Part shown: positions 46,850 to 57,187 of the stretch, in pieces
How positions within the stretch are numbered: the first letter of the stretch is position 1
Layout: each line of letters opens with the position of its first letter
Source of the DNA: Adiantum capillus-veneris
Lineage: Eukaryota; Streptophyta; Polypodiopsida; Polypodiales; Pteridaceae
DNA: 60,000 nt
Assembly (NCBI GenBank): GCA_014529385.2
Contig: CM043963.1
Coordinates: 3,105,001-3,165,000 of the forward strand
Direction of reading: 5' to 3'
The notes under the pieces: generated by a model
Seen by the model: only the letters and a program-made list of their open reading frames with translations
The model's database searches: none
What the model was told of the DNA's origin: nothing
Position numbers and translations under genes: made by a program

Positions 46850-47584
46850 TCATATGATCCTTTTTGTGACAATGATAGCACTCAATGTCTTTTCGGCCAC
46901 TTGATTTGCTATACGAGATTTTCCTCTCTGATTCTGCTTGTCCTTTTCTTGTGCTTGACCACGAATAACGAGAGCATTGCTAGTACCACGAGAAGCATCA
47001 AGATTCTTCTTGCTAACCTCTTCAGTAAGCAAACTGCCCTCAACATCAGCACATGTTAAACCATCAGGAGGTGTTGAGTTACTTATGGCTGTGCAAAAAG
47101 TATCCCAACTTTTTGGCAACGTAACTAGCAAGAACATTGCTTTAATCGAATCATCGAAATTGACTCCTTGTGAAGAAAGCTGACTGAAAATTGTGTTGAA
47201 CTCATTGAGATGGTTGCAAATGGGTGTGCCCTCATCCATCTTCAAATCAATTAAGTTTTTCAACCAATAAACCTGTGATGGTGCACTTTGCTTCTCACAT
47301 AGGTCACATAACTTCTTCCACAACTCATACTAGCTAGTCTTTTCCATGTTCACATTGAAGTACACATTCTTTGACAAAGTCAGGATGATGGTGGACCTGG
47401 AAACCTCATCCAACTCTTGCCAATCATATTCATCCATACCCTCAGGCTTTATCTCCTTCATCTTTATCGACTAGATCTGCTTCTTCTGTACTAAGACATT
47501 GTAAATTTGTTCCTTCCAAAATGGGAAGTTAGTGCCATCTAACTTCTCAATGTTGAACAAAGAGTTCTCCGATGATGAAGCCAT
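46850..47584 (-). pseudogene. gag: Family F copia gag
   Basis: ATG at 47584 (minus) starts MASSSENSLFNIEKLDGTNF, a typical copia Gag N-terminus. A stop near 47475 interrupts. The UBN2/Retrotran_gag-type segment follows at 46850-47323: ELWKKLCDLCEK-like start, LNEFNTIFSQLSSQGVNFDD, MFLLVTLPKSWDTFCTAI. The zinc knuckle region near 46860-46880 is decayed (CYHCHKKDHMKK, last Cys lost). A leader of about 1 kb separates it from the primer site. Confidence 0.88.
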
Positions 47585-48623
47585 CACTCGACAAGGAACA
47601 AAAGTGATAGATCCGCTGCACTAAAGAAGATGATAGAAAACCTGAAAAATTTCGGCAGTCTCCCCTGCACAATTGACTTTTGAACCCAAAACAAATGTGT
47701 ACAATGACTAAAACACTCATCAAAGTGGCTTAACTGGCAAGATAGAATCTCAAAGAACTATCACTATTAATGTCTCCAAATCTATAGAATGTCTCTAACC
47801 AATTGAAAACTGTCAAACGCATATGCAAAAAGATGACAACAATGCCAACAATGGCGGGTCAACAGATGTACATATTTACTACACTAACCGCATAAACATA
47901 CATCCTATGTCGATGCCAAAACTATGGGGATGTCGAGGACTTGCTCCAAAACCTGCATCACCGAAAGGATCTCCACATTTGAGAATCCCTCGGCTCACTA
48001 AAACCTTACCATGACCCTCAACAATAGGCTTTGCATATTTCCATCACAATACATAAACTGCATAAGATCTTACATCAACCACAGAAACCCTTTTCTGTAA
48101 CCGTTACGGCGGTTTGTTCGATTTAACAGACCCTCAAAATCTTACATCAAATATGCATGTGACAGAGATTGCAGAAAGAGTTTGCAACAAAAACCTGTAC
48201 GACGCAGAAGAACCGACAAAGGTAGACCACCCTACTGTCTGAACTGAATATCTCTCAAACTGTGCAAAATTTGCAAAAACTTCCTTGTGCAAAGTTGTAG
48301 ACCACGTGAAAACAGCTGGGAAATGCAAGAATGGACATTAAAATAAGATGATTTTATAGGTCAAAACAGATTTGTAAAAATCTGCAGCTTGTACTTCACG
48401 ACCTACAGGCAGTCTGAGTGACGTATCTCAAAATTGGTGAAGATTTTGGAAAAACTTTCTTCTGCAGAGTTGAAGAGGACAAATAACCGGCTAGGAGTAG
48501 AGGAATTGTCTTGAGCAAATACGTTTTGATATGGCAAAATAGATCTACAAAAGAGTACTGAAGTTTTTGCTGCTTCTCCGCCTGTTTCTCTGTTGAGCTC
48601 CAATGGTGCTCCAAATCCATTAG

Positions 48624-48635
48624 CCTGATACCGAT
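48624..48635 (-). other. Primer binding site candidate, family F
   Basis: On the minus strand TCGGTATCAGGC directly follows the terminal repeat end ACTTCA. It differs by two changes from the common TGGTATCAGAGC site. Confidence 0.6.
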
Positions 48636-48745
48636 TGAAGTGCGTGTGCGAGAGCATGTGTGTGTGTGTGTGCAGAAATGGATGAGAAAAGAAGAGAGGA
48701 GGCACATGTTTGGGTGGAATCCAAACACAATAGTAGTGTTAGGGT
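48636..48745 (-). repeat. Terminal repeat of family F, right copy
   Basis: Partner of 44304-44411, with a GT run at 48657-48672. It is followed on the minus strand by the primer site. Confidence 0.75.
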
Positions 48746-49621
48746 TATGAGTCCTTATTGTTTCATGTAGAATGAATGGTCAGTGTCAGTTCCTAGTTAG
48801 TCTTCGACTACCCAACACTCATGCACGTCACATTGGGCTTTACCACCCAAACAAGAGCTAGTGTTGACTAGAGAGCTTGGCAACCAGTAGTAGAGACAAC
48901 ACTTTAGAAAGACACTGTACCTAATTTACAAGCTACCATCCAACACTTTAAGCTTTGCATGGGTCAATGGCGGGTCTAGCTCCGAAAATTGACAAAGATC
49001 ACAAATTAGCTCCTTCAGTCAATAGTAGAATCTTCCAAAATTCCAGAAAAAGTCATCACTGCTAAGGAAGCCTTAGGCCCATTGTACAGACAGATGGCTG
49101 AAATCCTTTTGGAAGCCAGAGTTAAGACTAATTAGCCGCTCCCACAAGGATGGATACACAGTACTTTGCATTGTCATAAGCTGGCTAGAGCTCGTATCAC
49201 TAAAGGTAAATGAACCTTGTATGACCCTGACAGCAAAACATACAACTCTCTCACACCCTATGAACATGAGATGACTACAACAAGGAAGGATCAGCTTGAA
49301 CAAGAGGCCATTTACAGACTCATCCAAAAGGAAAATGCTGATACCAGTCCTTCTAAGGCACCAAAGAGGAAAGGCAAGAGGAAGCGGGTTCAGTGGAAGG
49401 ATATTGGGTAGTCCACTTCCTCATATCAAAATCCGGAGGCACATTTTCCAAAAACACACATCAAGAATTAGGCGGATTTTCTAGATACACACATCCAGAA
49501 TGAGGTAGATCTTTCACATACACACATCAAGAATGACCCTATACTTTTGAAGGAAAAAGTTTCCTTTTGGCTCGTCAATGATAAATTTTGGTTCATAACA
49601 AAATTCAAGAAAGAAGGTAGA
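48746..49621 (+). other. Family E internal tail with short basic ORF and 37-bp repeats
   Basis: An open piece at 49217-49411 ends with a Lys/Arg-rich stretch (PKRKGKRKRVQWKDIG). Three imperfect repeats with ACACACATC(A/C)AGAAT lie at about 49452-49536. AAGAAAGAAGGTAGA at 49607-49621 serves as the polypurine tract before the LTR. Confidence 0.55.
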
Positions 49622-49731
49622 TGTGGTAGGCGGGAACAGTTCCTTAGGAATTATCAGTGCGGGAACTGTTCCTTAGGAATTACTGATGATAACTTCTAGA
49701 AGTATTCGACGGGCAGTAACTATAGTGTAGA
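49622..49731 (+). repeat. 110-bp duplicate of the family E LTR start
   Basis: It begins TGTGGTAGGCGGG and matches the first 110 bases of the LTR that starts at 49732. It sits between the polypurine tract and the full LTR, forming a tandem partial duplication. It differs from its neighbour at many sites. Confidence 0.85.
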
Positions 49732-51420
49732 TGTGGCAAGCGAGAACAATTCCTTACAAATTACCAGCGACAAGAACAGTTCCTTAGGAATTACTGGTAG
49801 TAACTTCCAGAAGTATCCAGCGGGTAGTAACTACAATAGATACTGTAGTAACTCTACACAATCATATAAATAGGACCCATTACACATTCTACGGGGTTGT
49901 TCATTCTATGCGGGTTGGTTGTCATGTACTATTGTTAGCCTCTGTACTTATCTCTGAAGTTCTTGTATCAACACTAGGTTGGTAACCTAACAAGACATAA
50001 AAGTGTCCTTTCAGGGTTTTGAAAAAAACTTCCAAAACCATAGTAGATCTACGCATTTTGGAAAATCCTTTCATGAGCTTATAGTTCAAGGACTACTATA
50101 CATGGAAAAAATGACAAACTCTAAAATTTCTCATCTCTTGGTCATAACAAGCCTCCAAAGTTGATGGACCAGTTCATTTTGCCCAAAACAACCATTTCTT
50201 ATGGTTGATTGCATATAAATGAGACTAGGGATTTTTGTAGGACATGAGATAAAATTCCCCGTTAAGTTCAATGGATTGGTGATAATATTATATAGTTGCA
50301 TTTACCTCATTATTTTTCTTTTTGACAGAAAAAATGGGTACAAAATTGTTGCATTTTGCTATTTAGCAAACCTATCATCAAAGTTTCTATAGTCATGCTC
50401 AATGCAAATGCTATATACATGTCTTTTTAGTTCTTTTTGGGCCTTTGGATCCAAAAAGCGCCAATGAGCATGTCAAAAGAATAATAGATCTCTTACTAAG
50501 TGGAACCTTGCAGACAATGATGAAGTGCTAAATACAACAAACATGAAAAAACTCGGTTTAGCATTATGACCTACAGAATTCCATATAAACTACACAATAT
50601 CTAGCCAAATTTGAAGTTTACAATTAGATATGGTTACTACCTATAAAATGCACACAATTTAAACTAGCAATATTGAGAAAGCTATACTTGCTACAAAAAG
50701 TGCTAAATTTGGCCAAAAAAAAAAGATTTGGTAATTCTTGTAATTTGGCCATAACTTTACACTTTAACACTTAAACCTTCCTCAAAGCATAAGACCATGT
50801 TGAGGAGTACTAAGACTAATACTATAGCAATCAAAACCTCACAAACATGAATTTTAGAGTGAAGTAGTTGCAAAACTTTGAAAAAAAGCAAAAAATAGGA
50901 CCCGTTTTTCCACACAGTTTAGGTTTAGAAATGTTGTGCAAGAGTAAGGTTAATGGTGAGATCAATATTCCAAAAAAATGTCAATTTTTTTCCAGCACAT
51001 AAGGAAACTTTGTGGATATATAGCACCTAGAAATTCAGTTTCAAACTCTGCAAATAATTCAAGAAAAATGTTCACTTAATAGGACATAAAAGTGTCTCAA
51101 GACATAAAAGTGTACCATTACCAACCTAGTGTTAAATTAATCCTGGGAGCCTTTTGGACTTGGAGTCATTTGTATTGTAATGCTTAGCTTGTACTTTTTG
51201 TATTATGCATACTAGTCTAAATATATACATTATCAGTTCCCTTGTTCGAGCCTTCAGTACTCTTTCCAATTCAGTACTCTATCTTAGTTTAGTTAACTGT
51301 CCCAATTTAGTACTTCCATTCCAGTTGTCTGATTTGACATGCACCATCTGAATTCTTTGAACTCACAACTAGCTCTGAACACCAACTAGAATAGCTACCT
51401 AAAGAAATTAGTTCGCTCCA
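49732..51420 (+). repeat. 3' LTR, family E, split by a DNA element
   Basis: It starts TGTGGCAAGCGAG and ends TTCGCTCCA. The LTR is interrupted after TTCTTGTATCAA and resumes at TTAAATTAATCCTGGGAGCC; the uninterrupted 5' LTR has TTGTATTAATCCTGGG there. That comparison defines the insertion cleanly. Confidence 0.9.
49972..51131. mobile_element. 1160-bp CACTA-like non-autonomous DNA element
   Basis: Ends are CACTAGGTTGGTAA and TTACCAACCTAGTG, perfect inverted repeats. They extend to 16 bases with the flanking AA/TT. CACTA at the terminus is the signature of the CACTA (EnSpm) superfamily. Subterminal repeats GACATAAAAGTGT occur once near the left end and twice near the right. The interior is AT-rich with no transposase-like frame. 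A 3-bp target duplication is not clean (CAA and TTA). Confidence 0.75.
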
Positions 51421-51490
51421 GTGTGATATCACTAATGGAAAAATTCGATGAAGAGAGAGCTGGAAGCGGGGAGGGGGCGAAAGGGGGGAA

Positions 51491-51528
<38 letters not shown>

Positions 51529-51834
51529 GGAAGAGAGAGAGGGTAGTGGGCAATGAGGGGGCCAGAGAGAGATAGATAGATAGATTGAATTATCGTCCAT
51601 GGAGGTCAGATATGACCTATGGGACTGAGAAAAAACACATAACCAAGGTTCCTTCTAGTGAAGGGGTTATCAGCAGATACATCTCAATTAAGGTCTGAGG
51701 GTCCAACGAGGGGTGAACAAAAGGGGTGAAACAAAAGAGAAGATGGGATAAACAAACCTAAAAACCTAAGGAGGGGTAGGTGAGGGGGGAACCATTTTGG
51801 GAGTTCAAAACTCTTGGATAATGGCTTTACCTCT
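51421..51834. other. Gene-free stretch with a 47-G tract
   Basis: No gene is supported. 51491-51537 is an uninterrupted run of 47 G, flanked by G/A-rich sequence and a GATA run near 51570. The Pro-rich minus-strand frame here is only its shadow. Confidence 0.7.
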
Positions 51835-52360
51835 TCAATAAACTGCCCATTTTCCTACTGTGCGTGCTTCTCGCACCTTTTGCAGTTCTACCTTCTTCTG
51901 TTTGAGTTGGGTGGGTGTGAGGTATTTTGCAAACCAGATTTTAGTGTCCTTGAGAAGCCTCAATTTCTCAAAGAGTTTGATTCGGTCCGCCTGGGTTTTG
52001 AAAGTGAGGATCGCATGGTTGGTGTGATGTTCGTGTGTAAGGGAGGTGATTGTTGCTGGGTCCCACTGTAGCATGTGGGTTGTTGTTTGGGTGCAGGAAA
52101 AGGCCTCGTGGAATTTGAGGTCTCCGTCCTCTTTCCAATCACTCGGGAGCCCGCTGATGCAAACATTGAGGGCGATATCCTCTTGTTGTTTTGCTATTCG
52201 CATAGCGTGGATGCCACACGGTCTTTAACCTTGTGGAGGATGACCTCCTCTACTTGATTTTTAACCACCTTTGTGAGGGTGGTCTCTACTTCTTCCTTTG
52301 TTTTGTTGAACTTTGTTTCCATTTCTTCCTTCTTGCAGTTCTACGCTACGGTAAGCTGGC
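51835..52360 (-). pseudogene. LINE ORF1-like fragment (tentative)
   Basis: On the minus strand a coiled-coil-prone segment (KKEEMETKFNKTKEEVETTL, about 52230-52340) leads, after a frame change near 52205, into VCISGLPSDWKEDGD. It continues through AILTFKTQADRIKLFEKLRL, LTPTQLKQKKVELQKVREAR and GKWAVY. A coiled coil followed by an RRM-like fold and a C-terminal segment with KVREA is the plan of L1-type LINE ORF1 proteins, which bind element RNA. No endonuclease or RT of a LINE lies nearby. The GA tract at 52375 truncates its N-terminal side. Similarity is by pattern only. Confidence 0.45.
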
Positions 52361-52370
52361 TCTCAATGGC

Positions 52371-52488
<118 letters not shown>

Positions 52489-53663
52489 AAAGATGGACAT
52501 CTTTTTTACAAGTTTTGGGCTGAGAATGGAATGAAAGACTGGGACCGACTCCAACGCCTCATATGGGGGGAGTGGTCATACAACGGCTTTGGGGCTAAGG
52601 GATTGAGCTTGGGGGCTAGACTCGTCATCATGCCGACATCATCAAGGCATGGAACTCAAACATATCTCTTATGCAAACATTAGGTCACTATCCCAATGTA
52701 ATGGACAAGACGAGGAAGGACTGACTAAGGATTGGGTGCGAAATTTTTGTGACATACATTCATTTCCATAAGAGACTTGGTGTGATTGTGAGTTTATTTG
52801 AACAAAAACTGAAAATTCCAAGAACTGAAATCAGTAGCAAAAGGCACCTCTGCAACCAAGTTGCAGTAACTCCGTTTGCCAACAAGAAAAATCCAACCAA
52901 GTGTAAATTTAACTTGATGTCTGTCGTGTAGGGCAATTAAATGTGGATTGTTGAACAAAACAGTCACGAAAGTCGAGCTGCATTAAAACCATCACGATTG
53001 ATTTGCCCCGAGGAGGTTGCATGGGATGCGGGGGAGCATCATCATCATGGACGACTGCTCCAAGTGGAGGATTTGAGTTTCATGCAAGGGTAAGAATCGT
53101 AGGGGTCATCAGCGTAGAGGCCATAAATAACCATCGGCTTGGAAGGAGCAAGCTGACGCCTGTTTGCGCAGCTCTTTGTAGCTTGATGAGCTACCACTTT
53201 TCGGAGTGAACTTGTCTCTTTGCGAACAACTGCATGCTTTCTGGAAATCATTAGAGCTGACCTTGATGGTGCAAGCAACTCAATCGGCCAGACCATGAAA
53301 GCGGGCAACTGTAAATAAGAAAGACATGTTACGAGCATGTAGCGTTCTACTCTGCATCTGGACCGCATGAGGTTAGCAAGATTGGGGGAGGTCATCGATA
53401 GTGGACTATGGTTAGCAAACTGAGAGGCAATTAGTAGATTCCAAGCACGGGTTATCCAAGCATCACCGTAGAAGCAGCTATGAAAACAAGAAAGTAGAGC
53501 TACAGATGTTGGGCTCATGAGCAATACCTAGGCCCTGATGCCAACAATACCTGGACAAAATGAGGTGAAGAAGAGGTATGCATTGGGTGCCGCTTGATGT
53601 AGGAAATGGAGCCGTACCATGTCAGTTACAATCGAGAGGCTCACGTACAAGGTGATGGTTATG

Positions 53664-53964
53664 GTTAAATATTGGCCTGCTAGTATACGTGCCGGTGGAG
53701 GTGACTACCACAACCGGTCACGATGCTTTTTGGGGGGGTACCACTTGTTCTCATCATAAAATGGGCAGGCCTACCTTTCCCCACAAGTGCACGCATGTAG
53801 CGTAGTGGTACGTGCAGCGCATCCAACTCCAGACGTCACGGGATCAACCACACCGCGTGCAGACTGTGTGTTGACTTTTTGGTCAAAGGCTTCCAGCCAG
53901 TCGCTTTCGACCGGCAACCGGGAAGGTTTGCTTTGCCACGAGGGCAAGCAGGCCAATATTTAAC
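53664..53964. mobile_element. 301-bp inverted-repeat unit with a tRNA-like segment
   Basis: GTTAAATATTGGCCTGCT (53664-53681) and its perfect reverse complement (53947-53964) bound the unit. Inside, TAGCGTAGTGGTA (near 53796) resembles a Pol III A box, and GTCACGGGATCAACC (near 53835) a tRNA T-arm/B box. The spacing is roughly that of tRNA genes. It may be a MITE or a SINE-derived piece. No target duplication was seen. Confidence 0.45.
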
Positions 53965-54488
53965 GAAAATCGTGATCATGATGATACTCGTGATGGAGAA
54001 GCGATTGGAGTGGAAACTACTGCCTCTACTACGAGTGAAACATCAGCAACATATGGTCATTGATGCAGATCCGCCTAAGAGAGAAGCTCCTCATGATGCA
54101 ACCAAAATTGAATGGCGCATAGCAGGGGCAGAGAAGCATGGGCGACCTGCTGTAGCTGAAGAAAGATCAGAAAATCCCGTAGGCTGCGTGACATGCTCTT
54201 CTTGCTGGGCGCCTTACTACGACCTGCCATGGCGAAACTCTACAGAACAGGCAGCGAGGATGCTGAGAATTGTCTTCATTGTCTGAGAAGAGAAGGGCTC
54301 GGTGATAAGGGCCCGAGCAACATAAATGTGGGAGGTGCAAGGATGCTACAAAAAACCTCCGTGCAAAGAGACAATACTCTCTCGCTCTCTCTCATCTCGT
54401 ATCAATGGCGAACTCCATCATGAATTGGGGAACCCAAGAAACTAAAGAAAAGAAAGAAGGATTCCTAACTGCCTGTCAACTGCACCAA

Positions 54489-54644
54489 TGTGGTGTGCTC
54501 ACATGTGGGCAAGAGTAGAACCCAAATGAGCCTCCTTTTCCTGGAGCAAGCACCTCCTTATATTATGCTAGAGAGTTGGTTACAACCATAACATGTCCGA
54601 CCACACTAGGTGGCCGGACTCTACCTACACGACCACACACCACA
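54489..54644 (-). repeat. Family G LTR, copy 1 (5' in minus reading)
   Basis: This 156-bp repeat runs TGTGGTGTGC to ACACACCACA on the plus strand. It is nearly identical to 54647-54801, from which only two bases separate it. On the minus strand it contains TAATATAAGGAGG, a possible TATA element. Confidence 0.8.
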
Positions 54645-54646
54645 AA

Positions 54647-54801
54647 TGTGGTGTGCTCACATGTGGACAAGAGTAGAACCCAAAGAGCCTCCTTTGCCTG
54701 GAGCAAGCACCTCCTTATATTATGCTAGAGAGTTGGTTACAACCATAACATGTCCGACCACACTAGGTGGCCGGACTCTACCTACACGACCACACACCAC
54801 A
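54647..54801 (-). repeat. Family G LTR, copy 2 (3' in minus reading)
   Basis: This 155-bp repeat is preceded on the minus strand by the purine tract CCAAGGGGGAGG (54802-54813 on plus). Confidence 0.8.
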
Positions 54802-55227
54802 CCTCCCCCTTGGGGAGAAAAAAGATGACATCTGTTTTACAATTTTGGGATGAGAATGGACTGGACAAGAGGGATCAACTCCGGCGCCTCATCCGGTGGG
54901 AGTGATCATACAACTTAGGGACTAGGGGACATGACTTCGAGACTGGACTGAATATAGAATCAACATCATGTCGAAGATCATTGAGGCATGGAACTCATAC
55001 ATCTGGCTTATGCAAACTTTAGGTCGCTATCCCAAAGTTAATGGACAAGACGAGGAACGACCAGGGGCAAACATCAAGATAAATTTTTTGCGACATGCAT
55101 CCCTCTCTATAAGGGGCTCGGTGTGATGATAACGATTATTCAACAAACACTAAATTGTGAAATGAGGTAAAGGTAAAAAGACGACCACGAAACACCTAAA
55201 GAAAAGATGAGCTGCAGGGCTACAACT

Positions 55228-56004
55228 TTACGTCACCGCTATGGAAGCACCTCTGCAACCAACATGCAACAACTCCCGTGTCTTTGATCTTGCTAGAACC
55301 AAGAACCGTTGTAAACTGGCCACTGTTTTGGTGCAGGACTCTTTTTTGCTTTGACTTGTACTAGGAGATGGAACCATCCCAGGTTTGAGGACATTAATCA
55401 AGCTGGCAGCATGATTGACGCAAACTACTTTGGGCTTGGCTACAATAGACGTGGCCTTCTTGGTGGATCCCTTCGTGGTCTTCTTCTTTGCAGGATGCAA
55501 TTGGGGGACAGGAGAAGCTTCTGCAGTAGCCATGGCGATGAGATGAAGCTGGGGGAAGAAGGACTCTGCAAAGAGATGAGGAGCAAACCGATGAAGAGAG
55601 GAAGGGCTCAATTTTCTTGTTGTTCTAGTGGCCATGGCTGTAGAGTCTCTCGCTGTCGCCTGCGCGAAGGGTATGCAAGATGTCGGTCTCCTGCTAGTAG
55701 ACAAAGCAGGGTTGAGCGAGCATGTGAAAGGGGGCATCGTAGGTAAAGCAACATAAATCGAAACAGCTTCTGAAGGTGTTCTTTGTACCACATGGCCTAG
55801 AAGCTTTGAACATGACGACGTTGAGGAAGACATTATGGGCGCATGATGAGGCTGAGGTGTGGACCAGCCAGGCTGCTCAAAGTATGAGCTGAATGCGGGG
55901 CTGCTGATTATGCCCAAGGTTGCATGTTGCTGGCTCCACTTCGTTTCAATAGCTTGTGAATTAATGTGAGAAGTTAGAAACCTTGCAAAGAAGCTCGTAG
56001 CCAT
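55228..56004 (-). CDS. Hypothetical ORF of family G, 258 codons
   Basis: ATG at 56004 (minus) opens an uninterrupted frame starting MATSFFARFLTSHINSQAIE. It is Ser/Thr/Pro-rich in the first half. A Lys-rich stretch (PAKKKTTKGSTKKATSIVAK, about residues 170-190) and a short Cys/Leu C-terminus follow. I see no gag capsid motif, zinc knuckle, protease or membrane segment. It fills most of the interior of the small LTR element and is on that element's sense strand, so it may be its own protein or a captured host exon. Low complexity keeps confidence modest. Confidence 0.4.
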   Translation of the reverse strand: MATSFFARFLTSHINSQAIETKWSQQHATLGIISSPAFSSYFEQPGWSTPQPHHAPIMSSSTSSCSKLLGHVVQRTPSEAVSIYVALPTMPPFTCSLNPALSTSRRPTSCIPFAQATARDSTAMATRTTRKLSPSSLHRFAPHLFAESFFPQLHLIAMATAEASPVPQLHPAKKKTTKGSTKKATSIVAKPKVVCVNHAASLINVLKPGMVPSPSTSQSKKESCTKTVASLQRFLVLARSKTRELLHVGCRGASIAVT

Positions 56005-56345
56005 AGCGTCTATTTTTGAATGTTATGCAGGGCTGTTGCTACAGGGGGCAACCGGTTAGGAAGGGCCCCAAGAAGATCAGAGAATGAGCACCTGATGGGT
56101 GTAACTAAAACAATTGCGTCAGTATTGGGCGGCCTTAGGTTTCTACACAACTGGCAAAGTAGGCTTCAGCTTTGGACCAAGCTGCGATGAGGATGAACTA
56201 TGAGCACTACACACACAATCGCCAAAGATTGGAGTTTCCTGTTGTCAAGTTGTGCAGCCATCTGGCCTACCCTGTATCAAGGAGGAAACCCATGATCCCC
56301 CAAGACGAAAACAAGAAAATCAAGAACTCTTCCTAACTAATCCAG

Positions 56346-56364
56346 TGCCCGTCAACTCCACCAA
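56346..56364 (-). other. Primer binding site candidate, family G
   Basis: On the minus strand TTGGTGGAGTTGACGGGCA follows the LTR end CACCACA. It resembles the tRNA-Asp-type site TGGCGCCGTTGCCGGGGA at most positions. Confidence 0.5.
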
Positions 56365-56509
56365 TGTGGTGTACACACAAGATGGGACCAAACTGAGTGT
56401 CCCTCATGCAAGCACAAGCACCTCCTTATATTGAGAATATAACTGACTACACACTATCTTGGCACATAGGACCTGGGTTCACACCAAGGCCCTACGACCA
56501 TACACCACA
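56365..56509 (-). repeat. Family G LTR, copy 3 (5' LTR of copy 2 element)
   Basis: This 145-bp repeat has the same ends (TGTGGTGT...CACCACA) and central CACCTCCTTATATT block as 54489-54644, but many internal differences. Confidence 0.75.
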
Positions 56510-57133
56510 ATATAAACCATTTGTGATTATGTATGTACAATGGATAATATCATTTTAGATTAAAACACAACAAAGATTGTATGTGATTGTAAGTACTCAT
56601 TTAATCTTACTCACCATAAATCTTTAACTTAATAGGTCTTTGTGCCTCCTCACCTTGTTGATTGGGCTCCTAAAGAGTTCTTAGTTATATGAACATTGTA
56701 TTTAGAGAATCTTTGATGATTAAAATACGACTAAGATGCTCACTAATTATTGGGCACCCAAACAATGTAATGAACAATCCTAGGTGTGGGTAAACTTGAC
56801 CTCCATGTTGGAAAAGAAGCAAGGTTAAGTATGGTGGCCCTCTTGATCTTATTTCCCACTATCTTTGTTCCTATTAGTAGAGGTGCTTATGTATGTGTAG
56901 CTTATATTGTGTGTGTAAGCATACTTGCCTTTCCTTACTATGCATTCCGCATGTGATGAGGAATTAGACGTGCATTGTGAGACAATAGCTTTGCAAGCTT
57001 CATGTGTAGTAGGAAGTGGTAGGAGATTGCATATGCATGTGTCTGTGTAGAAGGAAGTGGTAGGAGGTGTGTGTAGTAGAGATAGGAGATTGCATATGCG
57101 TGTGTGTGTGTGTGTGTGTAGCAGTTCTAAATA

Positions 57134-57187
<54 letters not shown>

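Larger units (their letters stand above)
44304..48745 (-). mobile_element. Family F: antisense Ty1/copia element, 3' truncated
   Basis: On the minus strand the order is about 110-bp terminal repeat (48636-48745), primer site, leader, gag, integrase, RT. Integrase before RT is the copia order. RT stops after about two thirds and joins a second terminal repeat copy (44304-44411). RNase H is missing. Repeats end ACTTCA on the minus strand and contain a GT/CG microsatellite. No target duplication was found, so an internal deletion or recombination removed the 3' part. Confidence 0.85.
41364..51420 (+). mobile_element. Family E: gag-bearing LTR element without visible pol, with two insertions
   Basis: A 532-bp 5' LTR (41364-41895) and a 3' LTR (49732-51420, 529 bp once its insertion is discounted) flank a primer site, a gag-like region and a short basic tail ORF. 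The middle is filled by an antisense copia element (44304-48745). I find no protease, RT or integrase in the family E sense frames, so it looks non-autonomous. Flanks GTAGA and GTGTG do not match as a target duplication. Confidence 0.75.
54647..56509 (-). mobile_element. Family G copy 2: complete small LTR element without pol
   Basis: Minus reading: 5' LTR 56365-56509 (145 bp), primer site TTGGTGGAGTTGACGGGCA, 1.56-kb interior with one long frame, polypurine tract AAGGGGGAGG, and 3' LTR 54647-54801 (155 bp). Total length is 1.86 kb. Such short LTRs without pol recall TRIM/SMART elements. The two LTRs have diverged clearly, so it is old. Flanks ACAAA and ATATA do not match. Confidence 0.7.

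Noticed and set aside
51307-51600. Polyproline minus frame
   Set aside because: Shadow of the G homopolymer.
53790-53860. Functional tRNA gene
   Set aside because: Box-like sequences are present, but no acceptor stem or consistent cloverleaf could be drawn by eye.
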